Source: Sporothrix humicola
Lineage: Eukaryota; Ascomycota; Sordariomycetes; Ophiostomatales; Ophiostomataceae
Length of the DNA: 64,000 nt
Direction: 5' to 3'
NCBI GenBank assembly: GCA_021396245.1
Contig: WNYE01000040.1
Location: forward strand, 300,432-364,431
Shown here: in pieces, positions 31,680-41,613 of the stretch
Layout of the letters: each line of letters opens with the position of its first letter
How positions within the stretch are numbered: the first letter of the stretch is position 1
Translations under genes and position numbers: made by a program
The notes under the pieces: model-generated
The model's input: the letters and a program-made list of their open reading frames with translations, nothing else
Told to the model about the DNA's origin: nothing
Database searches by the model: none

Positions 31680-33152
31680 ATGAGATTCACTTCGGCGGCT
31701 CTTGCTGCCTCGGCGGCCACAGTCGGCCTGGCCGGTCCGGCTAACCCCGTCAACGAAGTCGTCTACGAACTGTACCCGCGTCAAGGCGGCGGCGCCGGAG
31801 GTCAGTCGACGCTGACAGTCAACCCGGACACTACGTACCAAAAGATGGACGGATTCGGGTTCAGTCTGGCGTTCCAGCGGGCCAACCTGATTACCAACAT
31901 GAAGGACGCGGCCAAACAGCGACAGCTCTTGGACCTGTTGTTCAACACGACGACGGGCGCCGGCTTCTCCATCATTCGCAACGGCATCGGATCGTCGCCC
32001 GACTCAAGCTCGGACCACATGAACACTTTCGCTCCCAAGAGCCCTGGCTCGCCGACGGCCAAGCCCAACTACCAGTTTGATGGCAAGGACTCGGGCCAGT
32101 TGTGGGTGAGCCAGGAGGCGTACAAGACGTACGGTGTGCGCAACATTTACGCAGACGCCTGGAGTGCTCCCGGGTACATGAAGACGAACGGCAACGAGGC
32201 CAATGGCGGGTCGATTGCCAACGACTGGAAGCAGGCGTATGCCGACTACCTGCTGGCGTACGTTGGTTTCTACAAGGACGCAGGCGTCACGGTGTCCCAC
32301 CTCGGATTCTTGAACGAGCCCGAGTTCAGCGCCAGCTATGCCTCGATGGGCTCGTCGGGCGCGCAGGCGGCCGACTTCATCAAGCTGCTGTACAAGACGA
32401 TCGAGGCGCAGAACCTGACCGATTCCCTGGGCATCGTCTGCTGCGAGTCCGAGGGCTGGGGCAACCAGGTCAGCATGACCAACGCCATCAAGTCGGCGGG
32501 CGCCGACACCATGGTCAAGGCCATTAGCTCGCACACCTACACGGGCGGCCCCTCGGGCCCCATGAACGTCAAAGTGCCTGTGTGGCTGTCGGAGCAGTGC
32601 GATCTGAACGGCGCGTGGTCGACGGCGTGGTCGGGCGGCGGCGGTGCCGGCGAGGGCATGACGTGGGCCAACAACATTATGAACGCCGTGGTCAACACCA
32701 ACATTGGCGGCTACCTGTACTGGGAGGGCGTGCAGTGGCCGAATCCCAACACCAACGAGAAGCTCATCAAGGTCGACAACGGCACCAACACGTACGAGGT
32801 GGCCAAGCGGCTGTGGGCGTTTGCGCAGTTCTCGCGGTACGTGCGGCCCGGATCGACGCGGATTGCAGCGACGGGTGCCGGGACTGGATTGCGGGCCGCC
32901 GCGTTCAAGAATCTGGACGGCTCGATTGCTGTGGTGCTCATCAACAGCGCATCATCGCCCAACACGGTGACGGTCAAGGTAACCGGCGTGACGGTTCCGA
33001 CGACGGCGACGGACGTGGGCTTGTGGATTACGGACAACACGCACACATGCGAAAAGTCGACAGCGTTGGTGACGGCCGACGGGTCGGTCTCGGGTTCCGT
33101 TCCGGCCAAGGGAATGGGCACATTTGTGATTCCAGCAGCCGTGAAGGCGTAG
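31680..33152 (+). CDS. Secreted GH30 glycosidase, xylanase-like (subfamily 7 type)
   Basis: A single exon of 490 aa. A signal peptide occupies about residues 1-19 (MRFTSAALAASAATVGLAG). The (beta/alpha)8 fold carries MDGFGFSLAFQRANL at the start of the barrel, SIIRNGIGSSPDSS, IYADAWSAPGYMKTNG, the acid/base Glu213 in HLGFLNEPEF and the nucleophile Glu305 in VPVWLSEQC. The C-terminal beta-sandwich (from about residue 400) includes VVLINSASSPNTVTVKVTG. This order and the Trp-Ser-Ala-Pro motif are typical of GH30, and the layout is closest in memory to fungal subfamily 7, whose members cut xylan or glucuronoxylan. A role in plant cell-wall degradation is inferred from the family. Substrate is not proven by motifs. 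No carbohydrate-binding module is present. Confidence 0.87.
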   Translation: MRFTSAALAASAATVGLAGPANPVNEVVYELYPRQGGGAGGQSTLTVNPDTTYQKMDGFGFSLAFQRANLITNMKDAAKQRQLLDLLFNTTTGAGFSIIRNGIGSSPDSSSDHMNTFAPKSPGSPTAKPNYQFDGKDSGQLWVSQEAYKTYGVRNIYADAWSAPGYMKTNGNEANGGSIANDWKQAYADYLLAYVGFYKDAGVTVSHLGFLNEPEFSASYASMGSSGAQAADFIKLLYKTIEAQNLTDSLGIVCCESEGWGNQVSMTNAIKSAGADTMVKAISSHTYTGGPSGPMNVKVPVWLSEQCDLNGAWSTAWSGGGGAGEGMTWANNIMNAVVNTNIGGYLYWEGVQWPNPNTNEKLIKVDNGTNTYEVAKRLWAFAQFSRYVRPGSTRIAATGAGTGLRAAAFKNLDGSIAVVLINSASSPNTVTVKVTGVTVPTTATDVGLWITDNTHTCEKSTALVTADGSVSGSVPAKGMGTFVIPAAVKA

Positions 33153-33468
33153 TCGTTTGATGGGAAGAAAAAGAAAGATGATGGAAAAGAGGGAGAGAGA
33201 AAGTGAACCAACAAGGTCGTTGTGTACATATTTCGTATAAGTCGTTAGTCAAAATACAGAAAAGATCGCCAAGCGCCCTAAGAAAAAGCTCTACTGGAAA
33301 ACTCACCAAAAAATACAGCGAGCTTCTCCGTAGCTACCCCCCACTGGGCCGTTTTAAGCCGCCTTCGGAGCCAGCAAGTCACAATTCGCAATTGACGCAA
33401 TATTCTACTTTGCTAAGCGTCTTTTCTTTTCCTTTCCTTTCTTTCCTTTCTTTCAAACATAACCATCC
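33153..33468. other. Short intergenic region with pyrimidine tract before THI6
   Basis: The 316 bases hold no frame of note. The last 60 bases are an almost pure T/C tract with repeats of CTTTC directly before the start. I looked for the conserved CTGAGA and ACCTGAT-type elements of a TPP riboswitch and did not find them. Confidence 0.5.
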
Positions 33469-35205
33469 ATGATGCCGCCCCCCACCGTCGATTATTCCGT
33501 CTACCTTGTCACCGACCCGACTCCGGCCATTCTCGGCGCGGGCCGCACGGTCGTCGAGGTCGTGGCTGCCGCCTTTGGCAACAACAAAACTCCCTCCTCC
33601 TCTTCCACGCCACCCCACATTGGCATCGTCCAGCTCCGCGACAAGGACGCCGATGCGCGCACAATGCTGGCCACCCTGGCGGCTCTGCACGAGTACACCG
33701 GCCCTGCGGGGTCTCCCCTGCTGGTCAACGACCGGGTCGACGTCGCCGTCGCCGCCATGAGCAAAGGCCACTGCGAGGGCGTCCATTTGGGACAGGACGA
33801 CATTGACGTGGTGACGGCGCGGCGGATGCTGGGTCCCGACGCCATTATCGGCGTGACGGCGAGCACAGTCGCCGAGGCGGTCCAGGCCTGCCGCGACGGC
33901 GCCGACTACCTGGGGTTAGGCACGGTGTTTGCGACCCCCACGAAAACAAACACAAAGCATGTGGTGGGCACGGCGGGGATCCAGCGGATGCTGGCGGCGA
34001 TGGTGGAGGCCGGGTTTGGACACGTGCCGACGGTGTGCATTGGCGGCGTCAATGCGAGCAATGCGCGGCGGGTCGTCTTCCAGAGCGGCTACGATGGGAG
34101 ACAACCTGAAGCCAAGGACGCCAAGGCCCTGGACGGCGTGGCCGTTGTGAGCGCGATCATGGGCGCGTCTGACCCGGGCGCTGCAGCTGAAACTTTGGCC
34201 CAAGAAGTGCGTCTGGGCAAGACGCAGGGGCCGACAGGCTTCTACCGGGCTACAGGCGGTCAGTTCTCGGCTTACACGCAACCGGCTGGTCTCCCGCCCA
34301 CGGCCGCCATCCAGCGCATCATCCAGGCTCTGCACGAAACAACACCGCTCTCTCACAACATGACAAACCTGGTCGTGCAAAACATTGCCGCCAATGTCGC
34401 TCTGGCCGTCGGTGCTTCCCCCATCATGTCCAACAGCGGCGTCGAAGCCGCCGACCTCGCCCGCCTACCCGGCAGTGCCCTCGTCATCAACATGGGCACG
34501 GCCAACCCGGACAGCTTGGCGAACTACGTCAAAGCAATCAGTGCCTACAATGCCGCCGGCCGTCCTGTCGTGTTTGACCCCGTGGGCGCCGGTGCTACGG
34601 CTGTCCGTCGTGACGCTGTCCGCACTATCATGGCCGCCGGCTACCTGGATGTCATCAAAGGCAACGAGGGCGAGATCCAGACCGTCTACCTCTCGGGCCT
34701 GTCAAAAGAGGAGGCCGCTGCCGAGGCCGGCGGTCTGGCACAGCAGCGCGGCGTCGACGGCAGCAATACCTTGAACGCGGAAGCCCGCATCCGTCTGGTG
34801 CGCCGGCTGGCCGCCCGGGAAAAGTGTATCGTCGTGCTGACGGGTGCTGTCGACTATGTGAGTGACAGCACAGGTGCACGCGTTGTCGCCGTCGACGACG
34901 GTCATCCGATGCTGGGTCAGGTCACAGGCACAGGTTGTTCGCTGGGTACGGTCATCTCGGCCGCTATCTCCGCAGCAGCCACTTTGAGGGCGAGCGGCAG
35001 CGAAGACAAGGAGGACAAAGAAACAGACACGTTCAGTGCTGTCCTGGCCGGCATGGCATTGTACGAGCGGGCCGCGGCACGGGCCGCTGTGCTGCCGTCG
35101 GTCAAGGGTCCGGGTACGTTCGTGCCTGCCTTTTTGGACGAGCTGGCCACGTGCCGCCGGGCGGCCGCAGCCGGCGACATGTCGTGGTTGGACAAGACGA
35201 CCTAG
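33469..35205 (+). CDS. THI6: Bifunctional thiamine-phosphate synthase / hydroxyethylthiazole kinase
   Basis: A single exon of 578 aa, about the size of yeast Thi6 (540 aa). Two enzymes are fused. The N-terminal half, about 1-270, is thiamine-phosphate pyrophosphorylase: YLVTDPT, GIVQLRDKDAD, LLVNDRVDVAVA, GVHLGQDDID, IIGVTASTVAEA, DYLGLGTVFATPTK and CIGGVNASN. It couples the HMP pyrimidine to the thiazole phosphate. The C-terminal half, about 280-575, is hydroxyethylthiazole kinase: PLSHNMTNLVVQNIAAN, MSNSGVEAADL, VFDPVGAGAT (near 370), IKGNEGEI, VVLTGAVDYVSD and the ATP-site TGTGCSLGT (near 486). It phosphorylates the thiazole alcohol. Both active sites look complete. Two ATG codons are adjacent (33469 and 33472), so the start is ambiguous by one residue. 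Confidence 0.96.
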   Translation: MMPPPTVDYSVYLVTDPTPAILGAGRTVVEVVAAAFGNNKTPSSSSTPPHIGIVQLRDKDADARTMLATLAALHEYTGPAGSPLLVNDRVDVAVAAMSKGHCEGVHLGQDDIDVVTARRMLGPDAIIGVTASTVAEAVQACRDGADYLGLGTVFATPTKTNTKHVVGTAGIQRMLAAMVEAGFGHVPTVCIGGVNASNARRVVFQSGYDGRQPEAKDAKALDGVAVVSAIMGASDPGAAAETLAQEVRLGKTQGPTGFYRATGGQFSAYTQPAGLPPTAAIQRIIQALHETTPLSHNMTNLVVQNIAANVALAVGASPIMSNSGVEAADLARLPGSALVINMGTANPDSLANYVKAISAYNAAGRPVVFDPVGAGATAVRRDAVRTIMAAGYLDVIKGNEGEIQTVYLSGLSKEEAAAEAGGLAQQRGVDGSNTLNAEARIRLVRRLAAREKCIVVLTGAVDYVSDSTGARVVAVDDGHPMLGQVTGTGCSLGTVISAAISAAATLRASGSEDKEDKETDTFSAVLAGMALYERAAARAAVLPSVKGPGTFVPAFLDELATCRRAAAAGDMSWLDKTT

Positions 35206-35497
35206 TGATTGGATTACATTCAAAATAAAAATAATAGTAGAATAAGGAGCACAATTTAATAGAAATAAAATTTAAGCATCACACATATTACGCTGTCTTG
35301 TCGTGGTGCATATCTGTTGGTCTCAAGCATAACGCTGAAAATTGTGGGTCCATTGTTGTAAGAGCGCGGCCCCGCTTATCACAAAAGCCCGTTTCGTTAA
35401 GCTTGCAGCCTGCCGAAACATGGGCATGTGGCGATGTCCTCTTTCTTCCTGCACAACACACAACAGTTGCACCAAATGTTTGAAATCGTCACCCGAC

Positions 35498-36486
35498 ATG
35501 GCATCTTATTGCTGCACATGCGCCGCGCCGTTATCGGCCGGTGTTCCGATCGCTCCGACGGTCCCGACACCGACCGATTTTGAGAAAGACTCCAAGGCAG
35601 CTTCGTTTCAGCACCGCCAGTTGCCATGCTGCGACCGATTCGTCTGTAGTCGATGCTTGATGGTGAGTATTGCACTGTCGATTTTTGTCAAACGCCACCC
35701 ATGCTGAAAATCCAGAAAAACGCTCGTTTCGCGACGTACTGTCCATACTGCCAGATTGCGACGGCACCACCTCCTGCATCCTCTTCTTCCTCCTCCTCCA
35801 AAAGCAAAGCAGCCGAAGCATCGACACCGTCCAAAGACCTTTTGCCGCCAGGCCTCAAAGCGCCACCGCCCTACCGTCGATTCGGCGCAGGCTCAATGAC
35901 GTCGGCAGAAACACAATCAACAGAAGCACCTCCTCCGTATGACGCATCTACAACTTCAAACACCGACTCTTCTTCCACCACCTATCCCTCTGAAAAGGAC
36001 GCTGGCCCCATCCTACATTACCTCGACCACGACCGTGACACCGTGGTGTCCCTTTCCCTCCGCTACAATGTCCCCGCCGACCAGATCCGCCAGGCGAACC
36101 GCTTGACGGCCGATCACCTCCTACAAGCCCGACGGGTCATCCAGATTCCGCCAACAACAGGCGCCGTCTCGCTCTCGCCGCAGCCCGTCGAGACCGAGGC
36201 CGAGGGCCGGCGCAAGGCAGCCATCCGGCGGTTCATGGTGACGTGCAAAGTGGCCGACTACGACTTGGCCGTCCTGTACCTAGAACAGACTGCTTGGCGA
36301 CAGCCGGGTGGAGGACAGGAGGACTACGACTACGACTTGAGGGCTGCCGTCGAGGCCTACGAAGCTGACGATCAGTGGGAAAAGGCACACCCGGTCGAAG
36401 CGGCCAAGAAAAAGGCCGAGAAGCAGAGGAAGGCGAGCAAGAACAACAGTAGTGGAGGTGGGTTCTTTTCCAGGCGGAGGAGTTGA
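35498..36486 (+). CDS. LysM-domain protein with N-terminal Cys-rich zinc-like module, intracellular
   Basis: Two exons, 35498-35662 and 35716-36486, encode 311 aa. The 53-bp intron has a GTGAGT donor and falls between codons. The N-terminus has paired cysteines, YCCTCAAPL, LPCCDRFVCSRCL and TYCPYCQ, the last pair lying on exon 2, so splicing completes what looks like a zinc-binding module. A Pro/Ser-rich linker follows. A single LysM at about residues 155-203 reads ILHYLDHDRDTVVSLSLRYN, then QIRQANRLTADHLLQARRVIQIP. The tail is charged and Lys-rich (AAKKKAEKQRKASKN), ending in FFSRRRS. There is no signal peptide, so unlike secreted LysM effectors it should act inside the cell. The family recurs in ascomycetes but I know no assigned function. 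The start is the ATG nearest the first cysteines. Confidence 0.82.
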
Positions 36487-36843
36487 GCTTTTCTCAAGCA
36501 TACAGCCTCCTTGGCGTCCATAGATACCATTCTTTTACATAGTACATTCACATAGATTCTCCATATTGAGACCGTATTTACACCACAGAAATATGCTGTA
36601 AGTTATTCTGCTGTACAAACAGCTCTGCACCTGAATTGTGGTGTATATACTGTAAACATGAAAATTAAATGTAAATTAAAAACGCCATTTGGTTCTCCCA
36701 CCAGGATATTTTTTCTGTGGTCAATTCGCCAGTCCGCCAAACCCGCTGTAATAAGCAAAGCAATATCCATGACGCCATTTCGTTAAAACATAAATGCAGA
36801 TAAATAAAACGGATAGGAAGAAACAGAGCCTCCGGCCTAGGGC
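36487..36843. other. Convergent intergenic region, LysM gene and RSE1
   Basis: These 357 bases are A+T-rich and lie between two stop codons facing each other. They are probably overlapping or adjacent 3' UTRs. No gene is seen. Confidence 0.5.
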
Positions 36844-39800
36844 CTAGAAGGCAGATCTTGTCCGCACGTCAGAGATCTTACGCTCAATCTCCCGCACAGA
36901 CCGGTCCAGCTCTCCAGCAATCATTTGCTTCTTTTCCCGCGGCAAGAGGTTGAACCGCTCGCACAGGTCGCCGTCAATCACGCCCTTGACTGGCACATAG
37001 TACGACCGGTACATGAGATGGTCACGGCCAGCCAGCGGCGCATCTTCCTGGCGCATGTGCGTCTCCAGGTTCTGGAAGAAGTCGGCATCTTCGCGGTTGA
37101 CAAAGGGGACCAGAGCACCGATAGTGCCCTGCAGGCCACTCCACACAATGACTTCTTGGCCGCCAACCACCAGGCTCGTCTTGCAGATGCTCATGGGCAC
37201 GTCTTGGGTGTAGACATGCGCCATGAGCGCCAGGCGGTTGGGTGTGCCGTGCAGGTAGCTGCGCGCGTGCACAAGCTGGAGCTCGGATCCGGGTTCATCG
37301 GCGTCCTGACTGACCTTGTCATTCGCCCGCACGATCCACAGGTTGCCAAACTTGTCGCCACCGGCCACGGTCTGGTAGTCCACCATGGTCGTGCACGTGG
37401 TCCAGCGCTTGATAGTGTCGTCGACAAACGGCAGCAGCTTGTTAACCTCGGGCTTGTACACCACGTATGTGACGCCCTCCTCCAGGTCGCCTACAATGAT
37501 GCGGCTGCCTTGAGTGGAGAGTGACACAATGAGCTTGTCGGCCACCTCGCCCTGGGCCTTGCGCAGCATCTGCTTGATACCCAGATCGTAGATCCGGAGC
37601 ACCTTGCCGATACCGACCAACAAACGGCCCTGGAAGGGAATCATGGCTGTCGGTGGCTCCTCCACCTTGGTCTTGTGCAGGAACTCGAGCTGCTTGCCGT
37701 CGTCGGTGAATTTGTATGCGTGGAGGTAGCCCTCGGAAAACCGCCGCGGGCTCACGACCATGTCCTTGCCCGTGCCCACAATGAGATAGCTCTCGCCGTT
37801 GCGGCTTGTGAAGGAAGCCACGGCCATGCTGATAGCCGCCTCATTGTTTTCGAGCTCAATGGTCTGTGTGACGCCAGGGTCCTCGCTGACAGGGTCGATG
37901 ACACTGATGCAAGAAGCCCAGCGGCCATTGCCACGAGGATAACCAAAGTCGGCTGGCGGGAGGGGTTGGGCGTTGCCGTTGGTGGCCCCAGATGCTTCGA
38001 GAAGCTGCCGCCGCAGGTCGGGAGAAAGAGTGTTGTTGTCGGATTCGATGGTGTAGAAGACGCCGAACTCGGGGTGCTTTGCGAGCCGGCGAGGGGTATA
38101 TGTCAAGGGGAAAGACTTCTGAATTAAAGGTTCGCCGAGTCTCTCGATCGAGAAGATTCTGTATCCAGTGTTCATTGTTAGCTTGTGTCCAGTGACAAAA
38201 CCAATAGGAAAGAGTTGCAGGACAATGAAAGGAAGAAGAAAGTGGCATATCAGAAGGAACAATTGTGGTATCAAATGATACTGAGTCCTCATGGCTATTG
38301 TATAGCGTAGGATTAATTCCCTTATTACTCATCATTATGCCAGACCAGATGGTCTATATGGGGGAAGCAAATGCGAAAGCAAAAGCAAGTTGAAAAAGAA
38401 GAAGAATTCTGAAAAAGGAAGAGGGTGTTGGGGAAAGCTCACCGTAAAAAGTTGCCGTAGATGCCGACCATGCCCTCTTCGCACTGCTCGCTGCTAAAGT
38501 TCCATCCGAACTCGAGCTCGCCATAGTCAAGAGGGGTCATGGCAAAGTTCTTGGCCTTGCTATCGTCGTAGCCGAGCCAGGGACGGGAGCTGAGTGCCAG
38601 CACGCAGACCCGTCCCGCGACTGACACCTGGAACAGCCGGACTTGCTTGGGTCCCAGGAACCGTTGCCGGGTATCCGTCAACTCGCCTGTGACCTCGTCC
38701 AAGACAGTACGCAGGTACACACCCGAGTTGAGGCCAATGTGCAGGTACATGGCCGAGCCGCCGGCCGACGAGTCGTCCATGGCCATGATGAGAAGTGCAG
38801 AGGGCGCTGCCGTCAGGGCCTGGACGGACATACTCTCAAGGGTCGTCTCGGGGTCGAGACTCAGGATGCGCACAGTGCAGTCGTCACAGCCGACAGCCAG
38901 GAATGAGCTGCGCAGACGACCTTCGGGCACAGCACCCAAGCTGAGACTTGTGACGGTGCCTGACATCTCCTTCTTCTCGTCGTACTCGGCCAGCGAGCCG
39001 TCTGTGTCCATCTCGAAATAGACAATCTCGCCCGAGCTAAGGGCGACACAGACCTGGCGCTCGTTGGTCGCGGCGATAATAATGGACCGATGCTGTGGCG
39101 CCGGCCACTCGTTGACGCGGCCGTCACGGATGTGCCGGATGCCCTTGGGGTGCACCTGGATCAGGCCGTCATCGCCAAGCTGCTGGACAGCCAGCGTGGG
39201 CACACCGGAGAGGAAGCCAGTGTCCGTCACCTCCTCAACGGTCTCACCGATACTAAGAACAAGAGTACCGTTGTTGAATGACAGCACAATGTACGAGTCG
39301 TACTCATCATCCCGGCGCACCTTGGTCGTCCAGACGGCTGTGGGCGTGCCAGGTAGCTGGGACGCGACGATCTCGTTCACCTCCAGGGCGTGTTTCAGCA
39401 TCCGGAAGGTGCTGCGCGCGCCGTTGCCACAGACAGAGTAGATCTGCGGCGCATCGTCGTCGGTTAGGTTGGCGACCTTGACGTCTAGCATGGGGTTGGT
39501 GGCGTCGATGCTCTCAACAAGAGCCAGGTTCTCAGCCAGCCGTGGGTAAAAGTACACAGGCTCGTAGGGTGCTTTGGGATCCGCGGGGAAGTTATCACTC
39601 GAAAATTCGAGCTCCTCATCGTCGTCACCGAGCTTCTCAAACTGGTAGAAGTGGTGGTTGCCAAACTCGCAGGCGACAAACAGGAAACCGCTCTTGAGAA
39701 TGCAGAGACTCGATGCCACGGGAACAGTATCAAAGTACTTGATCTTGAGCCGCAGCACCTCACCTGTTGGGTTGCCGTCATCGTCCTCGACCATATCAAG

Positions 39801-40966
39801 GGTGACCTTGAACAGGTCGCCATCTTCTGTCTGCAAGAGGAAGAAGAAGGCGCCAGCATTACCCTTGAGCTTGTGCATGACACCAGACACAATAGTGCGC
39901 TTGCGGTTGGGATCTTCTGTAGCGCCACGCCGCCTTGGGATGGGGACGCGGTAGGCCTCTTGGTTGGAGTGGCGGTAGGTGATGTTCTCTTCGCTGCAGA
40001 CGAGGACACCGCTCGGGCCATCGTTGCCGCCAGGGACTTGGAAGAGAATGGATGCCGTAGTATCGACAGGATCAGACCAACGACGCACGACGTGGTTCAG
40101 ACCGAGGTCCAGCTCGTAGTACACAAGCAGGGTCTCGGACTCGCGGTAAGCCTCGCCAGTGGGATCTTGGTCCGACTCGCTGTAGTCCATCTCGAGCGCC
40201 GCAAACACAGGGTTGGCGTAGCCAACGTCCAATGCCACCATGGCAATGACAATGACGCCCGGCTTGTTTGCCTCGAGAGGCGACGAGATTGTGAGCTCGG
40301 CCTGGGCATTGCGGTTCAGAACATAAACCAGCTTATTCTTCTCGACGGCAGCGATCAGACAGGCGCGGCCTTTTGGGTCGGCAGCAAGATACTGGCCCGG
40401 AACGACGCGTCGTACGCCAGACTTGCCAAAGGTCTCAAGATGAACGCGAGAGAAGCGGTTCTCGGCCGGGATGTACTCGACGATTGTAATACGGCCGGAG
40501 TCAGTAGCCAGGATAATGTAGTCTGTACATGGGGGAAAGAAATTCATTGTTAGCCAGCGGTTTCCTCAAAGGCTTTCACAGAAATCTGAATTTTCTGGGA
40601 AAAAAGGACACGCCCGGCGGTGTACAATCGGACGCGTCTAGCCTGGTGGATGGTCACTATGTGACGTGCCTGGGTGGAAATTTCCAATGTTTTAAATGGA
40701 AAGGGGAGAGAAAACATACCTTTGGTGCTTCCAGCCAGCCGGAAGGACGCGAGAGACCGAATAATGCCAAACACGTCGTGAGCCAGCAGAGTGACGACCT
40801 TTCCCTGGGCGGGCTCTGGTCTCAAGAGTGCCAGACGCGAGCCGGACGCGACGAGAATCTGCTGCTCCTTGGTGCCAGAAAACTGGCCGAGGATGGCATG
40901 GCTGATTGTCGTCGGCGGCTGCAGCGTCAGCGAGTAGAGAAACATGTTCGACGTGGCGGTCGCCAT
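36844..40966 (-). CDS. RSE1: SF3b complex subunit Rse1 (SAP130/SF3B3), pre-mRNA splicing
   Basis: Three exons, 40966-40720, 40522-38443 and 38158-36844, encode 1213 aa, the usual size for SF3B3. The phases join as STK-DYIILATDSGR and GNFL-R-IFSIERL, both as in the family. It is a core subunit of SF3b in the U2 snRNP, where the complex secures the branch site. The N-terminus MFLYSLTLQPPT, then KEQQILVASGSRLALLRP and HDVFGIIRSLASFRLAG, and the C-terminal CPSF_A part with KTSLVVGGQEVIVWSG and RDHLMYRSYYVPVKGVIDGDLCERF are diagnostic for the SF3B3 branch rather than DDB1 or CPSF160. Introns are long for this window (197 and 284 bp). A start at Met8 is possible. It is divergent from MSS51 with 647 bp between starts. 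Confidence 0.96.
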
Positions 40967-41613
40967 GTTTGCGGATGCGGGCGCAAGCCCAGTCTATCGC
41001 CGCGCACGGGGAAGAGGGGGGGAAAGCCGATCAGGGCATGGATAAAAGGAGTGAAAGGATGAGGCCGTGGGGGATTGAGGCCACAGGCGTGAAGAGGAGA
41101 GAAGAAAGAAAAAAGGGAAGAAGGAAGAGAGCTTGGAGAAGGAGGTGAAAACTGAGGATATTGAAGGCAGGAAAAAAATCAACGAGGAAATAGCTCTGGC
41201 GGGTCCCTCCTGCCTGCCTGCCTGCAAAACTATGAAAAGAGAGAGCTGGGCGGGTCTCCGGGCGTCGGAACATACTATTTCCGCCGTGGCCAATCACAGA
41301 GCTCCCAGAGCTGCCTGCCAGTGTTAGTAAATAATTGTACCTGAAGGGAAGGTGGGCTATTTTGCTAGTACCTACTGTCGGCGGCGGGCGGTAAACGAGA
41401 ATTTCTCGCTATTCTGCCGCGTCTATGGAGGGGAAGGTGCCAGTGGCCGTCAGCTGCCGCAGCGTGTTTTGGTGCTAACATTTTTTTTAAACTGGGGCAC
41501 CTCAGACCACACTGCGAAATAGAGGGAAAACTGACGATACTTTTCTCTCTGGTTCAACGACGCAGAACCATTGCGTGTCCCCAACCCCGACACCACCGGC
41601 CCTCTGCACCAGA
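40967..41613. promoter_or_regulatory. Shared promoter region between RSE1 and MSS51
   Basis: The two genes are divergent with 647 bp between start codons. A CCAAT box in the form GGCCAATCA is at about 41288-41296, roughly central. The RSE1-side half, 41020-41200, is purine-rich on the + strand (CT-rich in RSE1 sense). A GCCTGCCTGCCTGC run lies near 41211-41224. Bidirectional promoter use is inferred from geometry. Confidence 0.5.

Noticed and set aside
33153..33468. TPP riboswitch before THI6
   Set aside because: The conserved thi-box words are absent, and the region is short and pyrimidine-rich.
31680..36486. A functional cluster of GH30, thiamine and LysM genes
   Set aside because: They are close and co-directional, but each has its own upstream region and their roles are unrelated.
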